From a virus: a stretch of DNA of 64,000 nucleotides. A program made the position numbers and the translations under genes. The stretch spans positions 62,001-126,000 of the IMG/VR virus record IMGVR_UViG_3300047476_001426. One strand, written 5' to 3'. Positions 37,529 to 47,270 of the stretch are shown here, one piece after another. Under the pieces are notes generated by a model, which saw only the letters and a list, made by a program, of their open reading frames with translations, did no database searches and was not told the DNA's origin. Positions within the stretch are counted from its first letter, which is position 1. Every line of letters begins with the position of its first letter.

Positions 37529-38667
37529 TATGAAAAAAATTCTTTTATTTTATCAGTAACATAATCAACATCGTCTATTGACATTCCGTGATGAGCACCA
37601 AGTAAAAATCCATTTTTCATAATTGTATCAGCATTTTTAAATGGTTCCAAATATTCTCGATATGCGGGATGTCGAGTCACATTACCGGCGAATGTTACTC
37701 TTGTTTGAATATGATTTTCTTCTAAAAAATGTAATAAATCATATCTATATTCTGTCTGTAATGGAATTGCCAACCAATTTGGTTTTATTGTATCATCGGG
37801 TAAAATAATTTCAGATACATCTTTTAAATTTGTCATATACCTCTCAATATTATTTCTCCTGATAATTTCAAATTTTTTAAATTTTTCTAATTGAACTAAC
37901 CCAAACGCAGCATTCATTTCAGAACTTTTAAAATTATATCCTAAAACACTGTAGAGAAATTTATGGTCATATGGTATTCCGTCAACAGAGTGATTAAACC
38001 TATCAGACATTATTTCTGAATTATCACCCATTCGACCCCAATCACGGTATTGTAAACAAACGTTTTTTAAATTCTCATCGTTAAACATTACCATACCACC
38101 TGAACCACCAGCAGTGATTACATGACTAGCATAAAAACTAGTGGTTGAGATGTCGGACTCTAAAGTCTGTGTCACAGTATCCGCGGAATCTTCTATCAAC
38201 ACAATATCTTCTCGACCAATTTCGATTAAACAATCTTTTAAGAGTTTCCAGTCGGGTTTATTACCAATGAGGTTTGGTAACATTATGACTTTTACGTCAT
38301 CGTCAACCAATGATATTATCTCACTTACATGTGGTACGTATGTTGTTAAACCCACATCACAAAAAACAGGTATTAACCCAAGTTGAATTATTGGGGCTAA
38401 AGTCGTTGAGAAAGTACATGAAGGTGTAATTACTTTAGTACCTTTAGATAGTTGTAAACAAGCCAAAGACAAAAGACACGCAGAGGAACCGGAATTAACA
38501 AATACTCCGTATTTTTTACCAAAAAATTTACTAATTTTTTCTTCAAACTCTACCGTCTTTGGTCCAAAACCAGCAATCCACCCATCTCGAAGACAATTTA
38601 CAACCGCCTGTATTTCCTCTTCACCATAGGATTCAAATTTATTCGGTGCGTACCATATTTTTTTCAT
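37528..38667 (-). CDS. DegT-family sugar 3-dehydrase with His in place of the PLP lysine
   Basis: 379 aa, full length. GFGPKTVEFEEKISKFFGKKYGVFVNSGSSACLLSLACLQ binds PLP phosphate, and LIEDSADTV holds the Asp that contacts the ring nitrogen. At the position of the Schiff-base lysine the sequence is TSFYASHVITAGGSGGMVMF, with His where aminotransferases have Lys. That replacement is typical of ColD and CDP-4-keto-6-deoxyglucose 3-dehydrase (RfbH/DdhC), which make 3,6-dideoxy sugars instead of transaminating. Confidence 0.82.
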   Translation of the reverse strand: MKKIWYAPNKFESYGEEEIQAVVNCLRDGWIAGFGPKTVEFEEKISKFFGKKYGVFVNSGSSACLLSLACLQLSKGTKVITPSCTFSTTLAPIIQLGLIPVFCDVGLTTYVPHVSEIISLVDDDVKVIMLPNLIGNKPDWKLLKDCLIEIGREDIVLIEDSADTVTQTLESDISTTSFYASHVITAGGSGGMVMFNDENLKNVCLQYRDWGRMGDNSEIMSDRFNHSVDGIPYDHKFLYSVLGYNFKSSEMNAAFGLVQLEKFKKFEIIRRNNIERYMTNLKDVSEIILPDDTIKPNWLAIPLQTEYRYDLLHFLEENHIQTRVTFAGNVTRHPAYREYLEPFKNADTIMKNGFLLGAHHGMSIDDVDYVTDKIKEFFS

Positions 38668-38676
38668 AAACTATTT

Positions 38677-39522
38677 TTACATCCAACCCATACTAATAAA
38701 TTTCATATGGTTATCATCGATATTATTATGTCGGTGTATATTGCAACCTTCCACACCTTCGTGTGTTGTGTGTCTAATTACAGGGAAAGTTGTTACACCA
38801 CCTTTCTCTCTCCATTGTTCAATAGTGTAAAGAGGTTCTTCATCACTATAAAATCTAACTAATTTTTTAAATCCATGTTTACCCATGTATGCGGAAAAAG
38901 ACACGTCGTCATTCCAAGATGCATCCATAAATTCTTGATATAAATCATCTTGGAAGAAATACCTTTGGTAAGATATTGTCTTATAGTGTTGTAAAAATTT
39001 CACATACACATCTTTGTATACCGAAACAACAAAAGTGTTTCTAACATCATCAAAATCAGATGGGTTTTCACATCTACTACCGTCGTATCCACAAGCAGTA
39101 TCAACATATGTTTCCTGATTTTTAACTTGTTCCTCAACCATTTTTGGGTGGTAAACTAAATCATCGTCACATACAATTAAAATCGCATCAGGTTCATTAA
39201 CTCTTTTTAAAGTTGGAACTAATTTGGTCATGGTTCCCAAATCCTCTAAACCTTCATATATTTTAAATTTTGGATGTTGTACCGATAATTCTTTCATCCA
39301 CTCAGGAACAACATAAGTTTCTCCTGTTAATTTACTTACTGACGGTACATTGAGATGAATTTCGTATTCACCATTATAATCTTGTTCGATTAATGATTTA
39401 ATGTTACTTTTTATTCCCGTATCGTAGTCCGCGGAAAGTCTAGATGGGATTGTGGTTAAACTCACAATAACTCTTCTTTTTGGTTTCATAATTAGGTTCT
39501 TAATTTTATCAAGTATCGACAT
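38677..39522 (-). CDS. GT-A-type glycosyltransferase, paralogue 1
   Basis: 281 aa. RVIVSLTTIPSRLSADYDTGIKSNIKSLIEQDYNGEYEIHLNVP, DAILIVCDDDLVYHPKMVEEQ (the metal-binding DDD) and a closing acceptor region. Clearly paralogous to 39530-40384 (SLTT-P-R, CDDDxVYH). Donor unknown. Confidence 0.75.
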   Translation of the reverse strand: MSILDKIKNLIMKPKRRVIVSLTTIPSRLSADYDTGIKSNIKSLIEQDYNGEYEIHLNVPSVSKLTGETYVVPEWMKELSVQHPKFKIYEGLEDLGTMTKLVPTLKRVNEPDAILIVCDDDLVYHPKMVEEQVKNQETYVDTACGYDGSRCENPSDFDDVRNTFVVSVYKDVYVKFLQHYKTISYQRYFFQDDLYQEFMDASWNDDVSFSAYMGKHGFKKLVRFYSDEEPLYTIEQWREKGGVTTFPVIRHTTHEGVEGCNIHRHNNIDDNHMKFISMGWM

Positions 39523-39529
39523 AATTTAT

Positions 39530-40384
39530 TTATTTTTCAATGTATATTTTATCATTATTTTGTGTGAACTCATCATAAATTACTTGGTCCATTGCACCCA
39601 TGTGATGTCCACATTGTTTTCTAAATTCATTAAATCCCGAATCAGGAAAAGATAATTGTCTAACAATTGGGAAACTATGTGACCCTCGACCGTTCCAATT
39701 CACAGGTCTCCAATCGGTTTCATTTTCCCAAGTTGCACATATGTAATGTCTTTCTTTTAATTTAAAGTAGTAACCAGCTAAAACATCATCATTTGTTGCC
39801 ATTGATAGGAATGATTCATCCATAAAATCATCACCAAAATAACTTCTGAGGTATGAAACTGAATGCCAATGTCCGGGTTGAACAACTTGTCCGTCATATT
39901 TTATTGGGAAGAAGAAATGTGTTGGACTAAGTGTGTATTTGGTTACACCTTCCTGTTCATCATACCATTCACGTTTTTCAATACAATTATCACCTCTAAA
40001 ACAAATCATTGCATTTGGATATTGTTGCATTTTTTTAAGGTGGTATTCTAACATATCTTCGTGATAGACATGGTCATCATCACAAACAATCATAATATCA
40101 TTAGGGTCACTGATATACAATAACGCACCTATAATTTTTACAACAGGTCCATAGTCTTTTTCAACTCTGTTTAATATTAATTTTGGATTTTGATTAGCGA
40201 ATTCAATTAAATCATTTGAGATTACATATTCTTCGTCATTATTATTTTTATATCTAAACGGAATGTTAAGTAAAACTTTATAATCTTTGTCCGTTTTTTG
40301 ATTCAATAAGGAAATGAGATTTTCCTTAAATGAATCCCAAAGATTAATTCTTTTTGGTACTGTTGTTAGTGAAATATAAATCAT
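39530..40384 (-). CDS. GT-A-type glycosyltransferase, paralogue 2
   Basis: 284 aa. MIYISLTTVPKRINLWDSFKENLISLLNQ, DIMIVCDDDHVYHEDMLEYHL and HSFPIVRQL parallel the neighbour 38677-39522. Probably a duplicated glycosyltransferase acting on a related acceptor. Confidence 0.75.
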   Translation of the reverse strand: MIYISLTTVPKRINLWDSFKENLISLLNQKTDKDYKVLLNIPFRYKNNNDEEYVISNDLIEFANQNPKLILNRVEKDYGPVVKIIGALLYISDPNDIMIVCDDDHVYHEDMLEYHLKKMQQYPNAMICFRGDNCIEKREWYDEQEGVTKYTLSPTHFFFPIKYDGQVVQPGHWHSVSYLRSYFGDDFMDESFLSMATNDDVLAGYYFKLKERHYICATWENETDWRPVNWNGRGSHSFPIVRQLSFPDSGFNEFRKQCGHHMGAMDQVIYDEFTQNNDKIYIEK

Positions 40385-40385
40385 C

Positions 40386-41168
40386 TTATAGGTTGTTTAT
40401 TAATTTTAAGAATTCTAATGAGTGGTCTGCTCTATTTAAATCGTTTTTTCTATCTTGTTCAGTCGGGTAATCACCCATATCCAAAGATACCTTCTCCCCC
40501 GTTTTAAATAAATCCAAAACTCTATTAAAAGTTGATTTGTTATTTAAAACCAATGACTTATTTACAAATGTCATTTCAAGAATGTGAGGTAAAACAATGT
40601 TCACATCACCTTCAACATACGGAGACGAACCAGCGTAATTATTCGCGTGAAAATGACAATGATAAAAATATTCATTTAATCTTTTCACGATTTCAAAATA
40701 CCTTTCAAGATTCTCTTTTCCATCTATTGGGTGAAATTCTACAACGATACCTGTAACAATTTGGGATAATCTTTCGATATCGGTGTTTAAAAAGAACGGA
40801 AATTCCGCACCTTCAATATCCATTTTTAAAAAGACAGGTTCTTTGATTCCACTTTGTTCGTAATGTGCGAAAAAGGTATCAAGGTCAGTTTCTTTTTGGT
40901 AAGATAAACCTTCTTTCTTAAATGTCATCAAATGTGACAAATCGTGTGGGATACCCGCACCTTCAACAGTGTGGTCATAAGAAAATGATGGTTTATTTGT
41001 TTTTCTAACGTAGTCTAATTCAAATGAAATGTCTGAACCAACCCCATAAGAAAAAAGAGCCGCACTGTTATCTAATACGATTTGCGGGACAACATAACCA
41101 CCATCCCATTCATTACCTAATCTAACTTTAGGTGACTTAACGTCATATATTTTTAATTGTTCTATCAT
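40386..41168 (-). CDS. FkbM-like methyltransferase
   Basis: 260 aa. VFLKMDIEGAEFPFF is the FkbM signature. GNEWDGGYVVPQIV and FSYGVGSDISFELDYV precede it as the SAM-binding start. FkbM-type enzymes O-methylate sugars. Spaced 1-3 nt from its neighbours. Confidence 0.75.
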   Translation of the reverse strand: MIEQLKIYDVKSPKVRLGNEWDGGYVVPQIVLDNSAALFSYGVGSDISFELDYVRKTNKPSFSYDHTVEGAGIPHDLSHLMTFKKEGLSYQKETDLDTFFAHYEQSGIKEPVFLKMDIEGAEFPFFLNTDIERLSQIVTGIVVEFHPIDGKENLERYFEIVKRLNEYFYHCHFHANNYAGSSPYVEGDVNIVLPHILEMTFVNKSLVLNNKSTFNRVLDLFKTGEKVSLDMGDYPTEQDRKNDLNRADHSLEFLKLINNL

Positions 41169-41800
41169 ACAATATTTTTATTTTCAAAAAAATTTATTAA
41201 TCTGTCTCTATTTGTGATATGTACTTCACCATCTGACAGTTCCTTTATTAAATACCCGTCTTCATCACAATATAAACTGTGAACATCTACATAAATCATT
41301 TCATTTTCTTCACATTTGGTTTTTAACATTTTATTTAATTTCAACACATATCTAAGTCTATCTTCATCTGGCCCAATTACAGGGTATTGTTCTTGAAACC
41401 TTGATGGGTCGTAATTACCACCAAAATATCTAATTGCGGGAACTATACTCATTACACCAAAATCTTGATGTTGACTCTTTTCCATTACATCAAAGAGATT
41501 ATTAACCAATGTTGATAAAACTTCATCCTCATCTCTTCCGTTTTCATTTATTTGTTTCCATATGTGACATCTACAATCAATTTCACCAAAAGCGAGGACC
41601 CACAATCCTTCTCTTTGAACTTCATTACGAGGTATATAATAGTCATCAAAACCCATTTCAAAACCGTTTATACCGACACTGTGCAATGTTCGTGGTCCAA
41701 TATTTAATGTTCTTACTTTGGGGGATTGACCACTACCAATACAAAATGTATTTGAGTGAGAATCACCAATCACATAAATTATATCGTATTTTTTATTCAT
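41165..41800 (-). CDS. SGNH-hydrolase-like protein
   Basis: 211 aa. IYVIGDSHSNTFCIG (block I GDS), LWVLAFGEIDCRCH in the block III position, and IYVDVHSLY near the C-terminus (D-x-H of block V). The arrangement suggests an esterase or sugar O-acyl hydrolase. Overlaps the FkbM gene by 4 nt. Confidence 0.6.
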   Translation of the reverse strand: MNKKYDIIYVIGDSHSNTFCIGSGQSPKVRTLNIGPRTLHSVGINGFEMGFDDYYIPRNEVQREGLWVLAFGEIDCRCHIWKQINENGRDEDEVLSTLVNNLFDVMEKSQHQDFGVMSIVPAIRYFGGNYDPSRFQEQYPVIGPDEDRLRYVLKLNKMLKTKCEENEMIYVDVHSLYCDEDGYLIKELSDGEVHITNRDRLINFFENKNIV

Positions 41801-41801
41801 G

Positions 41802-42845
41802 TTATTTTAATTTTTCTAAGTCAATTAATTCGTCTAAATAAATTCTCACATAGGAGTCTAAAGTACAATTCTCCTCGTACCACTTTCTACCGTTTTGAGA
41901 ATAAAATTCAACTAATTTTGGATTATTTTTTAACTCTTCAAATTTATCAATGTAAGCATCTGCCAATTTTTTAAAATCACTTAAATCGTCACATTCTACT
42001 TTGGCATAATGGTAATTGGGTATTAGTTTATTGTGGTATTGTATAACTAATTCAGGTCTTATCACCGCACAACCTAAACCCATGCCGTCAATAGTTCTTA
42101 CTGAGACTTCTGAAACAGAATTCACATCCATAATAATCGAATATTGGGAAAGTTCTTTAATGAATTCCTCACCACTTAATCTACCATACCAATCTATATG
42201 AAATCTATCATCGTGGTCTCGTAAATATTCTCTAAAAGGGGTTCCTCTACCCCTTAAAAATAATTTTTCAGGGAATTTCCTCTCTTTATTTTTATAAGAC
42301 AATTCGATTTGTTCGTATGCATCTCTAAAGAATGTTGTAAGAGTACATGGTGTATATTCGAATTCAACACAATCTTTTCTATATCCTTCGTCATCATAAC
42401 AATCATGAGGTATTAATTTTTCATATTTAAAATCATCAAAATGAACACCTACGGGTTGGAAAATATCTACACAATTATCCAAATCCCAACCCCAATTATC
42501 TTTAAATTGTTTATATAATGGGTGGGTTGATTCTAAATGACCTCTACCAATGTAGTGAGCTTTATCACACCACGAAATAATCATAAATTTACCTGTTTCA
42601 GGATTTTTAATAACAGGGGTTGCAATTCCATACGCTGGACAACAACAGTTTTTATTTATATCCCTATTATTAATCGGTGTAATTTCTATTTCGGGGTATT
42701 TTTGCAACATTTTACGATAAAGTTCAAACATGCATATTAAAGTCATGTTTGAAAAGTCTTTATAGTTCTTGTTAAAATCATTTAAATCATCGACAGTCCA
42801 TTTGTCAAAGTCTAAATAAAATTCTAATTTCTTTATATCACCCAT
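41802..42845 (-). CDS. GT-B-like glycosyltransferase, paralogue 1
   Basis: 347 aa. LFLRGRGTPFREYLRDHDDRFHIDWYGRL, IIMDVNSVSEVSVRTIDGMGLGCAVIRPEL and the ending SQNGRKWYEENCTLDSYVRIYLDELI. The C-terminal half resembles the donor domain of GT-B enzymes. Paralogous to 42890-43867 (same LTFRGHLYLFREHL and NGRKWYEEN motifs). Confidence 0.65.
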   Translation of the reverse strand: MGDIKKLEFYLDFDKWTVDDLNDFNKNYKDFSNMTLICMFELYRKMLQKYPEIEITPINNRDINKNCCCPAYGIATPVIKNPETGKFMIISWCDKAHYIGRGHLESTHPLYKQFKDNWGWDLDNCVDIFQPVGVHFDDFKYEKLIPHDCYDDEGYRKDCVEFEYTPCTLTTFFRDAYEQIELSYKNKERKFPEKLFLRGRGTPFREYLRDHDDRFHIDWYGRLSGEEFIKELSQYSIIMDVNSVSEVSVRTIDGMGLGCAVIRPELVIQYHNKLIPNYHYAKVECDDLSDFKKLADAYIDKFEELKNNPKLVEFYSQNGRKWYEENCTLDSYVRIYLDELIDLEKLK

Positions 42846-42889
42846 TATTATAAAATATAAGGAATATGGGTTTTATAGTAAACTAGTGA

Positions 42890-43867
42890 TTATAATATTT
42901 TACTTATATCAATTAATTTTGTTGCGATAGATGAATTCATCTCAATTGTTGCATTTTCCTCATACCATTTACGACCGTTTTTGGCAACAAAATCTATAAA
43001 ATCGTAGTCCCTTTTTATTTTTTCAAACTTATCAAAAACCCTATTTGCAACTTTTTTACAATAACCATCATAATCATTTCCCATTTCTTCAATATCGTGA
43101 AAATCAACCGATATGTAATGGTAATCAGGTATTAATGGATTATGAAAATCTGTAACTAATTTTAATCTAAATAACGCTGAACCAAGACCCAAAATTTCAA
43201 TATCCCTGAAACAAATTTCACCAGCACCATTTAAACTTAAGTTTAGTTTATTATGATTCAATTCTGACAAATAGTTTTCAATGTTTAACAAATCTTCAAC
43301 AACTGAAACTACATTTCCATTTTCATCAATTGATTTCATTGTTCCTGTTACATCAAATCTTTTATCATAAAAAAGATGTTCTCTAAACAGGTAAAGGTGA
43401 CCTCTGAATGTTAATTTTTCGGGATACACTCTATTATCAAGTATTTTTGTTTTTGAATATAAATCTTCTATAATCCCCTCACCAACAGAAGTTGCACCAA
43501 CATATGATATTGGAGTATATTCAACTAAAGATTGTTTTTTGTAATATATGTCATTTTCATGGTGACCAATACTACTTAGTATTTCAACACAATTTTCTAA
43601 ATCCCAATTAGTTTGTTTTAGGTTTACTATTTTATCCCAATATGAAACTAAAATATATTTTTTTGTTATAGGGTTTTCAATTTTCAAAAAATAGGGCCCA
43701 TATTGGTGAGCGCATGATTGATAATTTTCATCCCTAAGAGTGTGACTATGAATTGGGACAAATTCAATTTCGGGATATTTTAATTTCAACTTCTCAAATA
43801 TAACCTGTAGAGTTTTCATTACACCATGAATGGTTTCCTGATATTCGTAATAACAATTAATTCTCAT
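42890..43867 (-). CDS. GT-B-like glycosyltransferase, paralogue 2
   Basis: 325 aa. KLTFRGHLYLFREHLFYDKRFDVTG, LSLNGAGEICFRDIEILGLGSALFRLKLV and AKNGRKWYEENATIEM correspond one to one with 41802-42845. Start overlaps the upstream gene by 11 nt. Confidence 0.65.
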   Translation of the reverse strand: MRINCYYEYQETIHGVMKTLQVIFEKLKLKYPEIEFVPIHSHTLRDENYQSCAHQYGPYFLKIENPITKKYILVSYWDKIVNLKQTNWDLENCVEILSSIGHHENDIYYKKQSLVEYTPISYVGATSVGEGIIEDLYSKTKILDNRVYPEKLTFRGHLYLFREHLFYDKRFDVTGTMKSIDENGNVVSVVEDLLNIENYLSELNHNKLNLSLNGAGEICFRDIEILGLGSALFRLKLVTDFHNPLIPDYHYISVDFHDIEEMGNDYDGYCKKVANRVFDKFEKIKRDYDFIDFVAKNGRKWYEENATIEMNSSIATKLIDISKIL

Positions 43868-44702
43868 TCTTTCCGTAATTAAATAATAAATGAGAAAAAT
43901 CGGGGTTATTGATTAGATTTTCTTCATTAATTAGGTTATAAGTAAATTTAATACAAAACTCATTTGGATTGACGGGCATACCGTTTTCTGGTAAATTAAA
44001 AACACCGTGTCTAACAATTTCTGTGTATGCAATTACAAAATATTCATCGATATTTTCATCGACGACATTGTAATCAAATAAAGATTTAAGAGTACACATT
44101 GTACTCTTAAAATCTAATGTATTTTCTTTTATAAAATCTGTTGTCTCATCTAAATTATGAATACTAATCATATCACATCTTTCGAATAATTTGATTAGAC
44201 TCTCTTTCTTCCATATACAAGGTTGAACACTAAATAAGTAACGGTAATCTCTGTATCTGTGATATAGATTTTCATTAAATTTGTTAAAACAATCAGACTC
44301 AAATTTGGGGAAATCACTCAAAGGAGCACCACCAATATCATCAAACCCGAAATAATCGATATTTTCACATCTCATTAAGTTCAAGACATATTCTAAGTCA
44401 TTGTATTTTATTTCTTTTAAGAAGAAATAATCATCTAATGTAAAAAATACAAATTCTTCATCTATTTGCGATAGACCGTGTATCATTGTTTTTACAAATC
44501 GATTTTGGTCATGAGAATCGACTTCACTGCTTACGTAATTTACGGAATCTATAAATTTTTTATTTTCATTTTTAAATTTATTAGAAAGTAGTGTGACTTT
44601 TAATTCTGAATTTTTATTGTGTTTGAAAAAATGAGATAAACACAGCTCCGCTAATGATTGATTGTTTTCGTGTGTGTAAAAAAGAAATCTTACGTCGTTC
44701 AT
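43857..44702 (-). CDS. Glycosyltransferase-like protein (GT-A fold)
   Basis: 281 aa. RFLFYTHENNQSLAELCLSHFFKHN, EEFVFFTLDDYFFLKEI (DD-type metal motif) and RYRDYRYLFSVQPCIWKKESLIKLF. The pattern follows capsule/LPS glycosyltransferases acting late in assembly. Overlaps the GDPD gene start by 4 nt. Confidence 0.65.
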   Translation of the reverse strand: MNDVRFLFYTHENNQSLAELCLSHFFKHNKNSELKVTLLSNKFKNENKKFIDSVNYVSSEVDSHDQNRFVKTMIHGLSQIDEEFVFFTLDDYFFLKEIKYNDLEYVLNLMRCENIDYFGFDDIGGAPLSDFPKFESDCFNKFNENLYHRYRDYRYLFSVQPCIWKKESLIKLFERCDMISIHNLDETTDFIKENTLDFKSTMCTLKSLFDYNVVDENIDEYFVIAYTEIVRHGVFNLPENGMPVNPNEFCIKFTYNLINEENLINNPDFSHLLFNYGKNEN

Positions 44703-45148
44703 TGTAATTTTTTTTGGTAATCTAAAATGTAATCACTACATATTCCAATACATTTTGATACATCCTCATTATATAATTCGGGTAAGACAGAAATCGTATT
44801 ATCTAATGGTTGATTACCCGGATATACCCATAAGTATCCCGCGGACGTAATTGTTAATAAATCTTCTTGATGCCAAAAGAAATTTATCCCCTCATCCATT
44901 TTGTAAAGTTCAATAACCGCTTCGGTATTTTTACAATGAACCCATAAATTGGATTTTCTATTTAATATCCACTCGATGTTAATTCGATACTGAGGATTAT
45001 CATGACCTAAAAACCATTCATTATCTACATTCCAAACATCTATTTCCACATCAAATCCCATGGACAGTGCTTCCATAATGTAAAATATTGAATTTTCTCT
45101 TATTTCATTTTTGCCATTTATATTTCCTCTGTGAGATATTAGTATCAT
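44699..45148 (-). CDS. Glycerophosphodiester phosphodiesterase-like protein, short
   Basis: 149 aa. ILISHRGNINGKNEIRENSIFYIMEALSMGFDVEIDVW has the GDPD start: His-Arg, E-N, and E-x-D metal ligands. LGHDNPQYRI supplies the second His. About half of the classic length, as in minimal GDPD proteins of polysaccharide clusters. It overlaps both neighbours by 4 nt. Confidence 0.75.
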   Translation of the reverse strand: MILISHRGNINGKNEIRENSIFYIMEALSMGFDVEIDVWNVDNEWFLGHDNPQYRINIEWILNRKSNLWVHCKNTEAVIELYKMDEGINFFWHQEDLLTITSAGYLWVYPGNQPLDNTISVLPELYNEDVSKCIGICSDYILDYQKKLQ

Positions 45149-46503
45149 TTGTGGTTTTCTATAAAATATTTTAAATCTTCAGGAGTACCCAAACCCCACA
45201 TTTTATTTACCTCAAATGTTCTTATAGATTTACCGCCCTCGATTGCTTGATTGAACACAGGACATACATAAAATTCATTATTAACTCTAATGTTTTTCTC
45301 TATCATTTGTTCAGCGTACTTGACAAAATCAGAACCATGTTTCCAATAATAAAATCCAACGGTTGCCATATTTGAAATAGGGTTTTTTTCCGCAACTTCT
45401 GTAACCAAACCGAATTCATTTACTTTAGCAAAAGACCACTTTGGGTGTATTGATTCAAATGTAACAATACCCCCATCACAATCGGTTTCTTGCATTTTAT
45501 ACATAAACTCATTTGAGTCCCAAGACACAAATTGGTCTGAATTTGCAAAAAATAATGGATTATCATTATTGATTAAATCTTTAGCCAATAACGCTGTACA
45601 CGCAGCACCCTCGGTTAAACCATCCACCTCAATTATTTTACAATTAGGCGCAATGATGTTCAGTAATGTATCAAGATTGTATTTTATTCTATGTGATTTT
45701 TGAACTATAAAAATAAAATTCGCAACCATGTTTAAGTTTTCAACCACGACTTGAATCATTGGTTTTCCTTCAACGTCAATTAAAGGTTTAGGGAAGGTAT
45801 ATCCCGCTTGTTCAAATCTTGAACCCGCACCAGCCATTGGTATTATTATATTTAATTTATCATTTGTCCATTGAGGTGATGACATTCTATATTCTTGTTT
45901 AATTTCGTTTATTTTTTTATTTATATTCTCAAAAGTCACATCTTTTGGTGTGTTAACTCTAAGTATATGGGAATTACTTCTTGACGCTGCTAACAAACCG
46001 TATGGTGAATCTTCAACAATTAATGTTTCTTCGGGTAGTACCCCAATTTCAGAAATTGCTTTCCAATATATTTCAGGATGAGGTTTACTATTTTTAACAT
46101 CCTCGTTAGATAATATCAAATCAAACTTATCTATTATATTAAATTTGGATAATACTGTTAGAACCGTTTTTCTGATACTATTGGAACAAACACCTATCTT
46201 ATAACCTTGAGATATCAATGAATCCATACATACCTGTAATTGGGTAGATGGATTTAATTTGTGAAGAGATTCTAAAGTGTATTTTTGTTTATCTTCCCAA
46301 ATTCTTTTAAAAGATTCTTTTGGTAAACCTTTACGTTCATGTAAAATATCTAATTTTTGATTTGTTTTTAAACCATCATAAATAGATAGGTGTTCTTCCC
46401 AAGTAATTGCATATTGACCTAAAGCCCTATTAAATGATTCATAATGAATATTCTTAGCTTCAACTAAAACACCGTCTAAATCGAATAATATGAGCTTTAT
46501 CAT
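45145..46503 (-). CDS. Fusion of HAD phosphatase and sugar nucleotidyltransferase
   Basis: 452 aa. The N-terminal half (1-215) is a HAD of beta-phosphoglucomutase/phosphatase type: ILFDLDGVLVEAKNIHYESF, GVCSNSIRK, VEDSPYGLLAA. The C-terminal half (225-450) is a nucleotidyltransferase: IIIPMAGAGSRFEQAGYTFPKPLIDVEGKPMI and FANSDQFV. Fused, it could prepare a sugar-1-phosphate and activate it to an NDP-sugar. Nucleotide specificity not visible. Confidence 0.85.
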   Translation of the reverse strand: MIKLILFDLDGVLVEAKNIHYESFNRALGQYAITWEEHLSIYDGLKTNQKLDILHERKGLPKESFKRIWEDKQKYTLESLHKLNPSTQLQVCMDSLISQGYKIGVCSNSIRKTVLTVLSKFNIIDKFDLILSNEDVKNSKPHPEIYWKAISEIGVLPEETLIVEDSPYGLLAASRSNSHILRVNTPKDVTFENINKKINEIKQEYRMSSPQWTNDKLNIIIPMAGAGSRFEQAGYTFPKPLIDVEGKPMIQVVVENLNMVANFIFIVQKSHRIKYNLDTLLNIIAPNCKIIEVDGLTEGAACTALLAKDLINNDNPLFFANSDQFVSWDSNEFMYKMQETDCDGGIVTFESIHPKWSFAKVNEFGLVTEVAEKNPISNMATVGFYYWKHGSDFVKYAEQMIEKNIRVNNEFYVCPVFNQAIEGGKSIRTFEVNKMWGLGTPEDLKYFIENHK

Positions 46504-46520
46504 AAGGTCTTTATTTCATT

Positions 46521-47258
46521 TTAGAAAAATTTAGAAAATAATCCTGTTTTAGTTTTTTCCAAGTCAGTGTTTTTGACAAAAACAGTTTGTCTTCCCCATA
46601 AAACTTTTATGTAACCATTTTCCAAAAGATATGGGGTCAACAATCTATCTTTTCCACCCATATCAGTATCAAAGTCGGTATCGTCAATTGAAATTAAATG
46701 AATATCCGCCAATTTGTCTTTGGCGGCAATATACGCTTCTAAATGTTTTTCCGCAAAATCAGTAGTACCAACATCCCAACCATCTAAGAACAATAAATCA
46801 ATTTTCTTATCAAAATTCTTCAAGAATTCAATTCCATCTTGAGGAATATGCATATGTAGATTACTTGGTATTGGTTCTTTAATGTGGTGTTGGTATGAAC
46901 TTTGGATTTGCTCTAAACACATTGTATCAATATCAACAGTGTGTACCTCAAAACCTTCTCTTACCCAAAAATATGTTGAGTGTCCATCTTGACAACACGG
47001 TGGTGCGTCCTTACTTTCTAATTTCATAGAATCATTGTGGTACGCAATACAATTTTGTGATAATTCTCTTCTTGTTGAACCAATTTCAACAACGACATTA
47101 CCTTCAATTATTTTTAATAATTCCACGGTTTTTGTAATCCAAGGTGCTGGATAATTTCTTATACTATTTTCTTCGTGGGTTAAACTATTATGGTCCCAAT
47201 AGTATGTTGTTTTTTTGAAATTGTCACATGCTTTTAATACTTCTGTAAATTTGCTCAT
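46521..47258 (-). CDS. Class I methyltransferase-like protein
   Basis: 245 aa. VVEIGSTRRELSQNC sits at the SAM-binding position, VHTVDIDTMCLEQI is the acidic motif II, and KIDLLFLDGWDVGTTDF is a Rossmann strand with acidic end. The N-terminus (YYWDHNSLTHEENSIRNYPAPWITKTVELLK) is shared with phage and capsule methyltransferases. The acceptor is unknown. Confidence 0.6.
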   Translation of the reverse strand: MSKFTEVLKACDNFKKTTYYWDHNSLTHEENSIRNYPAPWITKTVELLKIIEGNVVVEIGSTRRELSQNCIAYHNDSMKLESKDAPPCCQDGHSTYFWVREGFEVHTVDIDTMCLEQIQSSYQHHIKEPIPSNLHMHIPQDGIEFLKNFDKKIDLLFLDGWDVGTTDFAEKHLEAYIAAKDKLADIHLISIDDTDFDTDMGGKDRLLTPYLLENGYIKVLWGRQTVFVKNTDLEKTKTGLFSKFF

Positions 47259-47270
47259 ATTTTTAATTTT

